Numbered from the stretch's first letter, positions 28,446 to 37,126 are shown. The stretch is DNA of 64,000 nucleotides from an uncultured Collinsella sp. (GCA_900540855.1 UQHK01000001.1:124001-188000), one strand, 5' to 3'. Notes: generated from the sequence alone by a model not told the origin. Translations and numbers: made by a program.

Positions 28446-28475
28446 ACCGCCCGTCTCATTCGTGAGGCGGGCGGT
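28446..28475 (+). terminator. hairpin after ppdK
   Basis: A 13-bp stem (28446-28458 with 28463-28475, one G-T pair) capped by TTCG. The following bases (TATCATG) lack a strong T-run, so termination may be partial. Confidence 0.65.
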
Positions 28476-28520
28476 TATCATGTGCGGGTTTTGTCTTTTT
28501 GTCTGCGCAAAAAATTGTTC

Positions 28521-28548
28521 TTGCAGCAGAAACCCGCGCGTGTATACT
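28521..28548 (+). promoter_or_regulatory. promoter of rplS
   Basis: -35 TTGCAG (28521-28526), 16-bp spacer, -10 TATACT (28543-28548), 69 nt before rplS. Confidence 0.65.
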
Positions 28549-28569
28549 CGAATACGTTTGTTCAACTAC

Positions 28570-28593
28570 GTGCCGGCCAAGGTGGTACGGCAC
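28570..28593 (+). promoter_or_regulatory. hairpin in the rplS leader
   Basis: GTGCCG (28570-28575) pairs with CGGCAC (28588-28593) in the 5' leader. L19 leaders in other Gram-positive bacteria carry an autoregulatory structure; whether this is one is a guess. Confidence 0.3.
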
Positions 28594-28617
28594 CTCTAGA
28601 AGAGTAAGGAATTGCAC

Positions 28618-28959
28618 ATGGATTACATCCGCGCAATCGAGCGTCAGCAGATCCGCGAGGACATTCCTCAGGTTCGCGTCGCCGACAACGTCAAGGTTCA
28701 CTACCGCATTAAGGAAGGCGACCGCGAGCGCATCCAGGTTTTCCAGGGCGACGTCATCCGCATGGCCGGCGCCGGTGCCCGCGAGACCTTCACCGTCCGC
28801 AAGATGTCCTTCGGTGTCGGTGTTGAGCGTACCTTCCCGCTTCACAGCCCCAAGATCGCCAAGCTCGAGGTCGTTCGTCATGGTCGCGTCCGTCGCGCCA
28901 AGCTGTACTACCTCCGCGACAAGGTGGGCAAGGCTGCTCGCATCCCCGAGAAGCGCTAA
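28618..28959 (+). CDS. rplS: 50S ribosomal protein L19
   Basis: A 113-residue L19 at the 30S-50S interface. The family start [11 protein letters not shown] fixes ATG at 28618, with AAGGA 7 nt upstream; TTG at 28612 is too close to that site. Conserved parts: [44 protein letters not shown], and [19 protein letters not shown]. It stands between its own promoter and a strong terminator, so it is probably monocistronic. Confidence 0.98.
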   Translation: MDYIRAIERQQIREDIPQVRVADNVKVHYRIKEGDRERIQVFQGDVIRMAGAGARETFTVRKMSFGVGVERTFPLHSPKIAKLEVVRHGRVRRAKLYYLRDKVGKAARIPEKR

Positions 28960-28993
28960 GAAGATCGCAGCGTCTGTCCACTCGTTTGGACAC

Positions 28994-29023
28994 AAGGGTC
29001 ACCTTCGGGTGGCCCTTCTTTTT
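28994..29023 (+). terminator. intrinsic terminator after rplS
   Basis: AAGGGTCACC (28994-29003) and GGTGGCCCTT (29008-29017) around a TTCG loop, then CTTTTT. A smaller hairpin TGTCCA/TGGACA lies just upstream. Confidence 0.85.
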
Positions 29024-29052
29024 ATCTGATTTGCATGCAAGGAGGGCCTGGT

Positions 29053-29841
29053 ATGGCCAACATGACGAGCTCGGTTTCGGCATCGCAGGTTGCTGGTGAG
29101 TTGGCGAGCGCTACGTTTGAGGAGATTCCCGCCCTCGTGGAGCATTATCGCGAGGACCCGCGCCAGCAGGTGATCAAGGCTTGTGAACGCGCCCTCAAAC
29201 GCCATGACAAAGAGCTTGCCGAGCGCGAGCGCGTCAATGACATGTACGAGCTTATGCATGAGCTTGGCGGCGATGGGGTGGTCGTTGGTGTCGACGAGGT
29301 GGGCCGCGGATCGGTGGCCGGTCCTTTGACGGTATGCGCCGTCTGTCTTCCTATGGAGCCGCGCGTCTGGGGTATCAACGATTCCAAAAAGCTCACGCCC
29401 GCGCGCCGCGAGTTGCTCTCAGTGAAGATTGCCGAGGTGGCGACGGCGATCGGTTTTTGCCATATCGCGCCGAAGGATATCGATGAAATGGGCATGGCCC
29501 GTGCTATCCGTACTGCCGTTGCGGGCGCCGTGGCCGATACGGGACTTGAGCCCGACTGCGTCCTCATGGATGGCAACCCCTTGGGCGCCGTTCCTAACGA
29601 GCGCGATGTGGTGAAGGGCGATGCCAAAATCGCCTGCATCGCCGCGGCGTCCATCATGGCCAAGGTCACGCGTGACGAGATGATGGTCGAGTACGACGCC
29701 GAGTATCCCGAGTACCATCTGGCCGAGTCGAAGGGCTATGCAAGCCCCGAGCATATCGAGGCCATTCGCAAACATGGACTTTGTCCACTGCACCGCGTGA
29801 GCTTTTGCGGAAACTTTCTGCAGACTGAGCGCCTTTTCTAG
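29053..29841 (+). CDS. rnhB: ribonuclease HII
   Basis: A 262-residue RNase HII that removes ribonucleotides and RNA primers from DNA. The catalytic core starts at about residue 77 with VVVGVDEVGRGSVAGPLTVCAV (DEG-type motif with two acidic ligands), followed by INDSKKLTPARRELL, CVLMDGNPLG, and KGDAKIACIAAASIMAKVTRD. The ~70 residues before the core form the helical N-terminal extension also seen in the Bacillus enzyme. ATG at 29053 follows AAGGAGG; 29035 is rejected because it lies in front of that site. Confidence 0.96.
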   Translation: MANMTSSVSASQVAGELASATFEEIPALVEHYREDPRQQVIKACERALKRHDKELAERERVNDMYELMHELGGDGVVVGVDEVGRGSVAGPLTVCAVCLPMEPRVWGINDSKKLTPARRELLSVKIAEVATAIGFCHIAPKDIDEMGMARAIRTAVAGAVADTGLEPDCVLMDGNPLGAVPNERDVVKGDAKIACIAAASIMAKVTRDEMMVEYDAEYPEYHLAESKGYASPEHIEAIRKHGLCPLHRVSFCGNFLQTERLF

Positions 29842-29888
29842 GTCAATTGTGGAGACAGGGACCTCTGGGGTTTTATAAACTTGCTGGT

Positions 29889-29932
29889 AACGGGCCGTAT
29901 GCAACACCATTGCTGCGTACGGCCCGTTTTTT
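29889..29932 (+). terminator. intrinsic terminator after rnhB
   Basis: A 14-bp stem (29889-29902 with 29915-29928, one G-T pair) and a T-run (29927-29932). The competence-type box begins 8 nt further on, so the yraN operon is transcribed independently. Confidence 0.9.
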
Positions 29933-29939
29933 GACGGCA

Positions 29940-29959
29940 TTTGGTCAGCTTTTGGTTTG
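29940..29959 (+). promoter_or_regulatory. candidate competence box before yraN-comM-dprA
   Basis: TTTGGTCAGCTTTTGGTTTG holds two TTTGGT copies 11 bp apart. It matches the 20-mer before comEA (59313-59332) at 19 of 20 positions, and its end is 71 nt before the yraN ATG (75 nt for comEA). No good sigma70 promoter is seen here; a weak -10 GGTACT would lie 18 nt after TTGGTC. Confidence 0.55.
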
Positions 29960-30030
29960 CTTCCGGTACTTACCCGCATGAAAGGTGCCCTCATCATCGG
30001 GGCAATGCAGCGTGCGGGAAAGGAGACCCC

Positions 30031-30516
30031 ATGAGTGCCGCAAGCAAAAAGAGCAAGACGCAGCAGCTCAAGGAGCGTTGGGAAAACGGCGAGCTCGACT
30101 GCGGGGCGATGACGCCTGAGTTTATCAAGGGGCTCAGTCCCCGCGAGCTGGGCATGCTGGGCGAGCTGATCACCATCGACTACTTTAACGAGCGCGGCTA
30201 CACCTTGCTGGAGCAGGGTTATCGTTGCTCCGAGGGCGAGGCCGATCTGGTGCTGCTCGATGAGCTCGACGATGTCGTGGTGATGGCCGAGGTCAAGACC
30301 AGACGCGTTGCGCCGGATTGCAGCACGCGGGTCTTTCCCGAGGAGGCTGTGGACGCCCGAAAGCAACGCCGCTATCGCCGCATCGCAAGTTGCTATCTCA
30401 TGGAACATTATCCGCTCAAGGCGATTCGCTTCGATGCCGTGGGTGTCACCATTCGCGGCGGGCATATCGCCGAGATCGAGCATCAGTACAACGCGTTCGA
30501 TTGGCAGGTGTCGTGA
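30031..30516 (+). CDS. YraN/UPF0102 family protein
   Basis: A 161-residue member of the UPF0102 family with a restriction-endonuclease-like fold. Motifs: LGMLGELITIDYFNERGYTLLEQGYRCSEGEADLVLLDELDDVVVMAEVKTRR, giving the E...E-x-D...E-x-K pattern of a putative metal site. An N-terminal ~40-residue Lys/Ser-rich extension is not typical. ATG at 30031 has AAAGGAG before it; the ORF is open upstream but without a site. It overlaps comM by one base pair of codons (TGATG). Its placement with comM and dprA suggests DNA processing, but the role is not known. Confidence 0.9.
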   Translation: MSAASKKSKTQQLKERWENGELDCGAMTPEFIKGLSPRELGMLGELITIDYFNERGYTLLEQGYRCSEGEADLVLLDELDDVVVMAEVKTRRVAPDCSTRVFPEEAVDARKQRRYRRIASCYLMEHYPLKAIRFDAVGVTIRGGHIAEIEHQYNAFDWQVS

Positions 30517-32039
30517 TGGCGTTCGAGACGTTTGCCGTTCACGCGGCCTGCATCCGTGGCGTCGAGGCGATTCACGTCACGGTCGAGGTCTCGCTTGCCG
30601 GCGGCGTTCCGGGCATTCAGATGCTCGGCATTCCGAGTATGGAGGTGATGGAGTCACGCGGTCGTATTCGCTGCGCGATGCGCTCCGCCGGGTTTGAAAT
30701 CCCGCGCTCGGGCATTACGGTCAATCTGGCGCCTGGCGATATTCGCAAGACCGGTAGCGGCTTTGATCTGCCCATCGCCATCGCGGTATTGGCGGCCGAT
30801 GGTCAGATTCCCCGCGACAACCTCGATCGTTGTCTTATCGCAGGTGAGCTTGGCTTGGACGGTACGGTGCTTCCTGTCAAGGGCGAGGTGGCGTTTCAGC
30901 TATTGGCGCGTGATATGGGGCTGTCTTTTATCGCCGGCAGGTCAGACCAGCATGTGCCACTCGCGGGCGTGGATTGTGGATTCATCGATCATTTGTCTCA
31001 GCTTGCCCATGGCATGGGCGATGCCGCGCGGCACTACTTGGATTCTGAAGTGCTCGAGGCGACCTTTGAGCCCGAACTCGACTATGCCGACGTACTGGGG
31101 CAGGAAGTCGCCAAACGCGGCATGGCGCTTGCGGCCGCTGGCGAGCTCGGCCTGCTCATGATCGGCTCGCCCGGTTCGGGTAAGACCATGCTCGCCCGTC
31201 GTATGACCGGCATCCTGCCCGAGCTTTCCGTTGAGGACCAGCAGGAGGCGCTGTGCATCCATTCGGTCTTGGGCGAGAACATCGATGGCTTATTGGCAGG
31301 TCATCGGCCATTTCGAAGTCCCCATCACAGCATATCAACGGCTGGCCTCATTGGCGGAGGGCGCCCGGTGCATCCGGGTGAGATCAGCCTGGCTCATGGC
31401 GGCGTGCTCTTTTTGGACGAGCTTGCCGAGTTTCCCACGAGTGTGCTGCAGACGCTGCGTCAGCCCATCGAGCGCGGCTATGTGAGGATCGTGCGCGTCG
31501 ACGGGGCCTTTACCTTCCCGTCGCGCTTTCAGCTGCTGGCTGCGAGCAATCCCTGTCCCTGCGGCTTTTTGGGCGACCGTGAGGTGCCATGCCGCTGCTC
31601 GGCGGCGATGGTCGAGCGCTATCGGTCAAAGCTGCGCGGTCCTTTGGCCGACCGTATCGACATGATGATCGATGTGACCCGTCCCGACCCCCAAGTGATT
31701 ATCGAGGGTGCGGAGGGTATGTCGTCTGCCGAGTTACGTGACTACGTTGTGCGCGGTCGCGCTTTTCGCGCTTGGCGCGAATCCCGTATGGACGATGCGG
31801 ATGCCGAGGTCGAGGATGACGAGACGCGGTCCATTGACGGCGTCGTTTCGACCTTTGAGCTCGATGATGCGGCGGAGAAGTGTGTACTCGGCCTGTCGAA
31901 GCGCACACATCTCACGGGTCGCGGTATCGTGCGCCTGGTGCGTATCGCTCGTACAATCGCCGACGTCGCCGAGAGCGAGCATGTGACGCAGGACCACGTG
32001 CTCGAGGCGGCGATGTACCAGGGAAGGAGGGACCAATGA
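30516..32039 (+). CDS. comM: YifB/ComM family Mg-chelatase-like AAA+ ATPase
   Basis: A 507-residue hexameric AAA+ helicase of the YifB/ComM family, which promotes branch migration during natural transformation in several bacteria. Residues 1-170 form the ChlI-like domain (VEVSLAGGVPGIQMLGIPSMEVMESRGRIR, SGITVNLAPGDIRKTGSGFDLPIAI). The AAA+ core has Walker A IGSPGSGKTML, Walker B GVLFLDELAEF, and HHSISTAGLIGGG. A small Cys cluster, CPCGFLGDREVPCRC, lies in the C-terminal half, and the last ~100 residues form the magnesium chelatase C-terminal domain. ATG at 30516 is the family start. It overlaps dprA. Confidence 0.93.
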   Translation: MAFETFAVHAACIRGVEAIHVTVEVSLAGGVPGIQMLGIPSMEVMESRGRIRCAMRSAGFEIPRSGITVNLAPGDIRKTGSGFDLPIAIAVLAADGQIPRDNLDRCLIAGELGLDGTVLPVKGEVAFQLLARDMGLSFIAGRSDQHVPLAGVDCGFIDHLSQLAHGMGDAARHYLDSEVLEATFEPELDYADVLGQEVAKRGMALAAAGELGLLMIGSPGSGKTMLARRMTGILPELSVEDQQEALCIHSVLGENIDGLLAGHRPFRSPHHSISTAGLIGGGRPVHPGEISLAHGGVLFLDELAEFPTSVLQTLRQPIERGYVRIVRVDGAFTFPSRFQLLAASNPCPCGFLGDREVPCRCSAAMVERYRSKLRGPLADRIDMMIDVTRPDPQVIIEGAEGMSSAELRDYVVRGRAFRAWRESRMDDADAEVEDDETRSIDGVVSTFELDDAAEKCVLGLSKRTHLTGRGIVRLVRIARTIADVAESEHVTQDHVLEAAMYQGRRDQ

Positions 32040-32971
32040 TGGCCGAGGGGACCTTTGAGCTGCATCCAGGTGATACGTTGTATCCCGAGACCGTTTTGGA
32101 GCTTTCTGATGTACCCCAGACGCTCTATGTGCGCGGCAACCCCGAGGTGCTTTCGACGCCTGCGCTCTCCATCATCGGCGCGCGCAAGGCCTCGCCGTAT
32201 GGTCTTGCCGTGGCAGAGCTTGCGTCAAAGGTGGCGGTCGAGGCGGGCGTGACGGTAGTCTCGGGCGGCGCGGTCGGTTGTGACCAGGCCTCGGGTTGGG
32301 CTGCGGTCAACGCTGGCGGTAAACACGTCGTGGTGCTGGGGACGGGCGCCGACGTGGTCTACCCGCGTTCGAGCGCGGGGCTTATTACGCGCACGCTCGA
32401 TACGGGTGGCGCGGTCGTGTCGATCTCTCCGTGGGGCATGGGTCCGCGCAAGTTTGCCTTTCCGCGCCGCAATCGCGTAATCGCGGCCTTGTCGCAAGCC
32501 CTCTTTGTATCCGAGGCGGGTATGCCTTCCGGGACGTTTTCTACAGCCGAGGCTGCTATGGATTTGGGGCGAGAACTTCTTGCCGTGCCGGGGTCGATCC
32601 TATCGCCCGAGTCGCGTGGCACGAATTACCTCATTGCGAACGGTGCCTGCTGCATCATCGACGAGGAATCTATCGAGATGGCTATTTCACGCATCTACGG
32701 CACCCTGCGCTACTCGCGCCCCGATGCTCCCGGCATTGCCGACCTGGATCAAACACAGCAGACCGTGATGCATGCACTCATCGCCTCTCCGCTCAAGGTC
32801 GACGACATCGCGGCACTCGTCTCGCTCGATGCCGTTGGCGTACTTAAGCTCCTGGGTTCGCTTGAGCTCGAGGGCCTTATCGAGCGCATGATGGATGGAA
32901 GGTATGCGCCCTCCAAGTTTGCTCTTCACGCCCAGACACCCTTCGGTCACAATGGAAAACATGTCAATTAG
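32036..32971 (+). CDS. dprA: DNA processing protein DprA
   Basis: A 311-residue DprA that protects incoming single-stranded DNA and loads RecA. The Rossmann-type core is present: LSIIGARKASPYGLAVAE, HVVVLGTGADVVYP, FPRRNRVIAALSQALFVSEAG, SGTFSTAEAAMDLGRELLAVPG, and SRGTNYLIANGA. A C-terminal winged helix is at about residues 240-300. The protein lacks the usual N-terminal SAM-like domain region of larger DprAs and carries VSGGAVGCDQAS where most have SGLARGID-x3-H. The ATG at 32036 has GGAAGGAGG 5 nt before it and overlaps the comM stop. Confidence 0.93.
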   Translation: MMAEGTFELHPGDTLYPETVLELSDVPQTLYVRGNPEVLSTPALSIIGARKASPYGLAVAELASKVAVEAGVTVVSGGAVGCDQASGWAAVNAGGKHVVVLGTGADVVYPRSSAGLITRTLDTGGAVVSISPWGMGPRKFAFPRRNRVIAALSQALFVSEAGMPSGTFSTAEAAMDLGRELLAVPGSILSPESRGTNYLIANGACCIIDEESIEMAISRIYGTLRYSRPDAPGIADLDQTQQTVMHALIASPLKVDDIAALVSLDAVGVLKLLGSLELEGLIERMMDGRYAPSKFALHAQTPFGHNGKHVN

Positions 32972-32985
32972 AAAGGTGTTTGCAG

Positions 32986-34323
32986 ATGCTGTTTGATCAG
33001 GTGACGGTTATCGGTGGCGGTCTGGCGGGTTCGGAGTGCGCGATTCAGCTGGCGGATCGCGGGTTTTCCGTAAAGCTGTGCGAGATGCGCCCCCAGGTGA
33101 GCTCCCCGGCCCACCATACCGATCACCTGGCAGAGCTCGTCTGTTCCAATTCGTTTAAGTCGACCCGTCTGGATTCCGCGGCTGGTTTGCTGAAGGCCGA
33201 GCTTGAGCGCATGGGTTCGGTCCTGCTCGATTGCGCCCATCGCGCGGCTGTTCCCGCCGGTGGCGCCTTGGCGGTCGACCGCGTCAAGTTTTCCGAGCTT
33301 GTCGAGGACGAGGTTGCCGCCCGTCCCAATATCGAGATCGTTCACGGCGAGGTCACGCAGATTCCCGAAGGTCACGTGGTCATTGCCGCCGGCCCCTTGT
33401 GCTCGCCGGCGTTGAGCGAAGAGGTCATGAAGCTCGTCGGTGGCGACGCCCTTGCGTTCTTCGATGCCGCGGCGCCGATCGTCGATGCCTCCACGCTCGA
33501 TATGGACGTGCTGTTCTCGCAGTCGCGCTACGAGGAGCAGGGGAGCGGCGACTATCTCAACGCTCCGCTCAACAAGGAAGAGTACGAGGCCTTTATCGAG
33601 GCGCTTACCACGGCCGACCGCGTGGTGCTCAAGGACTTTGAGGGCGGCGATCTGTTCCAGGCCTGCCAGCCTGCCGAGGAAGTTGCGCGCACCGGCAAGG
33701 ACGCCATTCGCTTTGGCGCCATGAAGCCCGTCGGCCTCACCGACCCGCGAACCGGTCGTCGTCCCTGGGCGGCGATTCAGCTGCGTGCCGAGAACAAGGA
33801 GAAGACCGCCTATAACCTGGTGGGCTTCCAGACCAACCTGACCTTTGGCGAACAGAAGCGCGTCTTCCATATGGTGCCGGGCCTGGAGAACGCTGAGTTC
33901 TTTCGCTACGGTGTCATGCACCGCAATACCTTTGTCGATGCGCCGCACGTGCTCGATGGCACCTTTGCCGTGCCTGGTACCGGCGTGCGCCTGGCCGGTC
34001 AGATCACCGGCACCGAGGGGTACATGGAAGCCGTGGCGACAGGTCTGCTCGCGGCACTCAACACCTATGCCGAGGCTGTCGGGGCCGCTCCCGTCGAGCT
34101 GCCGCGCGTGGGTGCTTTGGGCGCGCTCGTGGGCTATGCGACCGATCCTGCCACCGTGGGCTATCAGCCTATGCATGTCAACTTTGGCCTGGTGCCGCCA
34201 CTCGAGGATGGTAAGCGCCGCAGCAAGCGCGACCGCTACCAGGCCTATGCGGACCGTGCGCTCGAGGCCCTTGATGCCTATCTGGCCACTCGCCCCGATC
34301 TGTTTGGAGGCGACCGGTCATAG
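32986..34323 (+). CDS. trmFO: methylenetetrahydrofolate-tRNA (uracil-5-)-methyltransferase TrmFO
   Basis: A 445-residue FAD/folate-dependent enzyme that makes T54 in tRNA. The FAD dinucleotide motif VTVIGGGLAGSECAIQLADRG opens the protein, followed by CSNSFKSTRLDSAAGLLKAE (the Cys of family position), GDALAFFDAAAPIVD, and LAGQITGTEGYMEAVATGL. ATG at 32986 is chosen because AAAGGTG lies 7 nt before it; TTG at 32980 is too near. It is 14 nt after dprA, and its TAG overlaps the proposed xerC start. Confidence 0.97.
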   Translation: MLFDQVTVIGGGLAGSECAIQLADRGFSVKLCEMRPQVSSPAHHTDHLAELVCSNSFKSTRLDSAAGLLKAELERMGSVLLDCAHRAAVPAGGALAVDRVKFSELVEDEVAARPNIEIVHGEVTQIPEGHVVIAAGPLCSPALSEEVMKLVGGDALAFFDAAAPIVDASTLDMDVLFSQSRYEEQGSGDYLNAPLNKEEYEAFIEALTTADRVVLKDFEGGDLFQACQPAEEVARTGKDAIRFGAMKPVGLTDPRTGRRPWAAIQLRAENKEKTAYNLVGFQTNLTFGEQKRVFHMVPGLENAEFFRYGVMHRNTFVDAPHVLDGTFAVPGTGVRLAGQITGTEGYMEAVATGLLAALNTYAEAVGAAPVELPRVGALGALVGYATDPATVGYQPMHVNFGLVPPLEDGKRRSKRDRYQAYADRALEALDAYLATRPDLFGGDRS

Positions 34324-35240
34324 CCTTTGACCTGTACGACACCGTCGACTCGTTTATCGCCTATATCGCACGTGTCGAGGGGCTTTCTCCCAATACGGTG
34401 ACGGCCTATGGCTCGAGGCTGGAGCGCTTTGCTGCCTGGTGCGAGCGCGAGGATATCGATGCTTTCGCTGCCGACGTGCGCACCATTCGTCGCTATCTTG
34501 CCGAGCTTTCGCGTGAGCGGGTGGCTCCCCGAACGCTTGCGGCGCATCTGTCGGCTATCCGATCGCTCTATCGATGGATGGCTGCCGAGGGGGTCGTGGA
34601 GGGCGATGTGGTCTCGGCAATTTCCTCGCCCAAGCTCCCGCGCGATCTACCCGGTGTGCTGACGACCCAACAGGTGGAGGCGCTGCTCAAGACGCCTGAT
34701 ACCTCAACACCCGCGGGACTGCGCGATGCGGCGATGCTCGAGCTGCTCTATGCCTCGGGCGCCCGTATCTCTGAGCTCGCAGCACTCAATGTGGAGTCCA
34801 TTGCGTGGTCCGAACGCACGCTGCGCCTGTGGGGCAAGGGGAGCAAAGAACGTATCGTCCCTCTGTATCGTCGTGCGCTCGAGACGACGCGTCTCTATAT
34901 TGAGGAGGGGCGGCCGGAGTTGCTCGCTCAGGCAAAGCGCCGTGACCCCGCTACCGGGCCGCATCCTCTGCTTATATCGGCGCGCGGTAATCGCATGAGT
35001 GCCGCCATGCTCAGGCGGCGGTTTCATATGCTGGCGACGCTCGCCGGCATTCCGGCCGACATCGCCCCGCATGCGATGCGCCATACCTTTGCGACCGACT
35101 TGCTCGAGGGCGGCGCGGACCTGCGCTCGGTTCAAGAGCTGCTGGGTCATGCGAGCCTGTCCACGACGCAGATCTACACGCATCTCACGCCCGATCGGCT
35201 CAAACGTGCCGTGGCTCAAGCCCATCCCCGAGGCGAATAG
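34320..35240 (+). CDS. xerC: tyrosine recombinase XerC, proposed ATA start
   Basis: A Xer recombinase, 306 residues from the proposed start, that would resolve chromosome dimers at dif. Catalytic residues are intact: ASGARISELAAL (first Arg), GKGSKERIVPL (Lys), APHAMRHTFATDLLEGGADLR (His-x-x-Arg), LGHASLSTTQIYTH (His, Tyr nucleophile). From GTG at 34398 the N-terminal core-binding domain would lack ~26 residues, yet these residues (SFIAYIARVEGLSPNTV) are encoded in frame. Between the upstream in-frame TGA (34272-34274) and GTG 34398 there is no ATG, GTG or TTG. ATA at 34320 has GGAGG 9 nt upstream and overlaps the trmFO TAG. CTG at 34332 is an alternative. XerC rather than XerD is chosen from the trmFO-xer neighbourhood. 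Confidence 0.85.
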   Translation: MAFDLYDTVDSFIAYIARVEGLSPNTVTAYGSRLERFAAWCEREDIDAFAADVRTIRRYLAELSRERVAPRTLAAHLSAIRSLYRWMAAEGVVEGDVVSAISSPKLPRDLPGVLTTQQVEALLKTPDTSTPAGLRDAAMLELLYASGARISELAALNVESIAWSERTLRLWGKGSKERIVPLYRRALETTRLYIEEGRPELLAQAKRRDPATGPHPLLISARGNRMSAAMLRRRFHMLATLAGIPADIAPHAMRHTFATDLLEGGADLRSVQELLGHASLSTTQIYTHLTPDRLKRAVAQAHPRGE

Positions 35241-35289
35241 TGGCTGGGACGTCCCGCGCCGCGCTCAGGTGTGTGGTTTTGATTGCGGG

Positions 35290-35318
35290 TTGGCAGGAAG
35301 ATGCATTCCTGCTATCAT
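35290..35318 (+). promoter_or_regulatory. strong promoter of rpsB-tsf
   Basis: -35 TTGGCA (35290-35295), 17-bp spacer, -10 TATCAT (35313-35318) with extended TGC. The start lies about 135 nt upstream of rpsB. Confidence 0.8.
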
Positions 35319-35324
35319 TCATCG

Positions 35325-35459
35325 GGTTGCTTCACGGCAACAGGTTTTTATCACGCACGCGCGGCTACTTCATACCGTGGTGCCCGGGCTTTGGTAGCAC
35401 ATGTCCGGGTTGGTTTTGGAGGATGACCCCGCGCGGAGGCAAACCACAGGAGGTTTAAC
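35325..35459 (+). promoter_or_regulatory. long 5' leader of rpsB
   Basis: A ~135-nt leader with hairpins GTTGC-ttcacg-GCAAC and CCCGG...CCGGG, and a TGGTTT/AAACCA pairing next to the AGGAGG site. Such leaders often hold S2 autoregulation; no known consensus was matched. Confidence 0.35.
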
Positions 35460-36188
35460 ATGGCTACCAAGATTAATATCCGCACCCTGCTCGAGGCCGG
35501 CTGCCACTTCGGTCACCAGACCCGTCGCTGGAACCCCAAGATGAAGCCGTTCATCTTCGGTGAGCGCAACGGCATCTACATCCTCGACCTCAAGCAGACC
35601 ATCCTCGACGCCGATCAGGCCTACACCTTCGTCAAGAACGTCGCCAAGGGCGGCAATGTGCTATTCGTCGGCACCAAGAAGCAGGCTCAGGAGGCCGTCA
35701 AGAACGCTGCTGAGCGCGCCAACATGCCTTACATCAACCAGCGTTGGCTCGGCGGTATGCTGACCAACTTCGTCACCATCCGCTCCCGCATCAACCGCAT
35801 GGAGGAGCTCGAGGCCATGGTCGAGGACGGCCGCATGGCAGTGCTCCCCAAGAAGGAGCAGGCTGTGCTCGGCAAGGAGCTCACCAAGCTCCAGACCAAC
35901 CTCGGTGGTGCCCGCGACATGAAGGGTCTGCCCCAGGCTCTCTTCGTCATCGACACCAAGCGCGAGGAGAACGCCATCAAGGAGGCTCAGCGCCTGAACA
36001 TCCCCGTCGTCGCTCTGATCGACACCAACTCCGATCCCGACGAGGTCGAGTACGGCATCCCCTGCAACGATGACGCTATCTCCGCTGTCACCCTTATGTG
36101 CGAGCTCATGGCTGACGCCTGCCTCGCTGGCTCCGGCAAGGAGCAGGTCTCCGAGGCCGAGATGGCCGCTGAGCCCAAGGCCGAGTAA
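35460..36188 (+). CDS. rpsB: 30S ribosomal protein S2
   Basis: A 242-residue S2. Family motifs: [20 protein letters not shown] at the N-terminus, [17 protein letters not shown] region, [14 protein letters not shown], and [28 protein letters not shown] at 35460 follows AGGAGG. The rpsB-tsf pair is universal in bacteria and is followed here by a strong terminator. Confidence 0.98.
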   Translation: MATKINIRTLLEAGCHFGHQTRRWNPKMKPFIFGERNGIYILDLKQTILDADQAYTFVKNVAKGGNVLFVGTKKQAQEAVKNAAERANMPYINQRWLGGMLTNFVTIRSRINRMEELEAMVEDGRMAVLPKKEQAVLGKELTKLQTNLGGARDMKGLPQALFVIDTKREENAIKEAQRLNIPVVALIDTNSDPDEVEYGIPCNDDAISAVTLMCELMADACLAGSGKEQVSEAEMAAEPKAE

Positions 36189-36233
36189 ATCAGTCTTAGT
36201 TAATTCTTTTTCATCTCTTTGAAAGGAACCACA

Positions 36234-37103
36234 ATGGCCCAGATTACCGCCGCTATGGTCAAGCAGCTCCGCGAGATGACCGACTCCCCGATGATGGAGT
36301 GCAAGAAGGCTCTCGTCGAGGCTGACGGCGACATGGACGCCGCTGTCGACGTTCTGCGTAAGAACGGTCTTGCCAAGGCTGCCAAGAAGGCTGGCCGTGA
36401 GACCAACGAGGGCGCTGTCGCCGCGTTCGTCTCCGAGGATGGCAAGACCGGTGCTCTGCTCGAGCTCTCCTGCGAGACCGACTTCGTTGGCTCCAACGCC
36501 AAGTTCACCGGCTTTGCTTCTAAGGTCGCTGAGGTTGTCGCTACCACCGAGCCTGCTGACGTCGACGCTCTGCTCGAGAAGCCGATGGGCGAGGAGACCG
36601 TTTCCTCCGAGCTCACCGAGATGATTCACATCATGGGCGAGAACATGAAGATCTCCCGCTTCGCTGCCCGCAAGGCCGAGAACGGCGCGCTCGCTTCTTA
36701 CATCCACATGGGTGGTAAGATCGGCGTCCTCGTCGAGTTCGCCTTCGAGAAGGCCGAGACCGCTCAGGCTGAGTCCTTCAAGACCTTCGCTCACGATGTT
36801 GCCCTTCAGGTTGCCGCCGTCGCCCCGATCTGCGCTACCCGCGATCAGGTTCCGGCCGAGACCGTCGAGCACGAGAAGCAGATCTACATGGCCCAGGCTG
36901 CCGAGTCCGGCAAGCCCGAGGCTATCCAGGAGAAGATGGCTGTTGGCCGTCTGGAGAAGTTCTACAAGCAGTCCGTGCTCACCGAGCAGGAGTTCATCAA
37001 GGACAGCTCCCTCACCATCAAGAAGTACGCTGAGCAGGTCTCCAAGGAGCTCGGCGACACCATTACCGTCGTTGCCTTTGACCGTCTGGTCCGTGGCGAG
37101 TAA
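36234..37103 (+). CDS. tsf: elongation factor Ts
   Basis: A 289-residue nucleotide exchange factor for EF-Tu. It starts MAQITAAMVKQLREMTDSPMMECKKAL (UBA-like domain and the conserved TDF motif region), then LLELSCETDFVGSNAKF. ATG at 36234 has GAAAGGA upstream; an in-frame ATG at 36219 lies before that site and is rejected. The two core subdomains and coiled-coil region are of normal length. Confidence 0.98.
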   Translation: MAQITAAMVKQLREMTDSPMMECKKALVEADGDMDAAVDVLRKNGLAKAAKKAGRETNEGAVAAFVSEDGKTGALLELSCETDFVGSNAKFTGFASKVAEVVATTEPADVDALLEKPMGEETVSSELTEMIHIMGENMKISRFAARKAENGALASYIHMGGKIGVLVEFAFEKAETAQAESFKTFAHDVALQVAAVAPICATRDQVPAETVEHEKQIYMAQAAESGKPEAIQEKMAVGRLEKFYKQSVLTEQEFIKDSSLTIKKYAEQVSKELGDTITVVAFDRLVRGE

Positions 37104-37126
37104 ATAAGATCTTGTAGCTGGTAATG

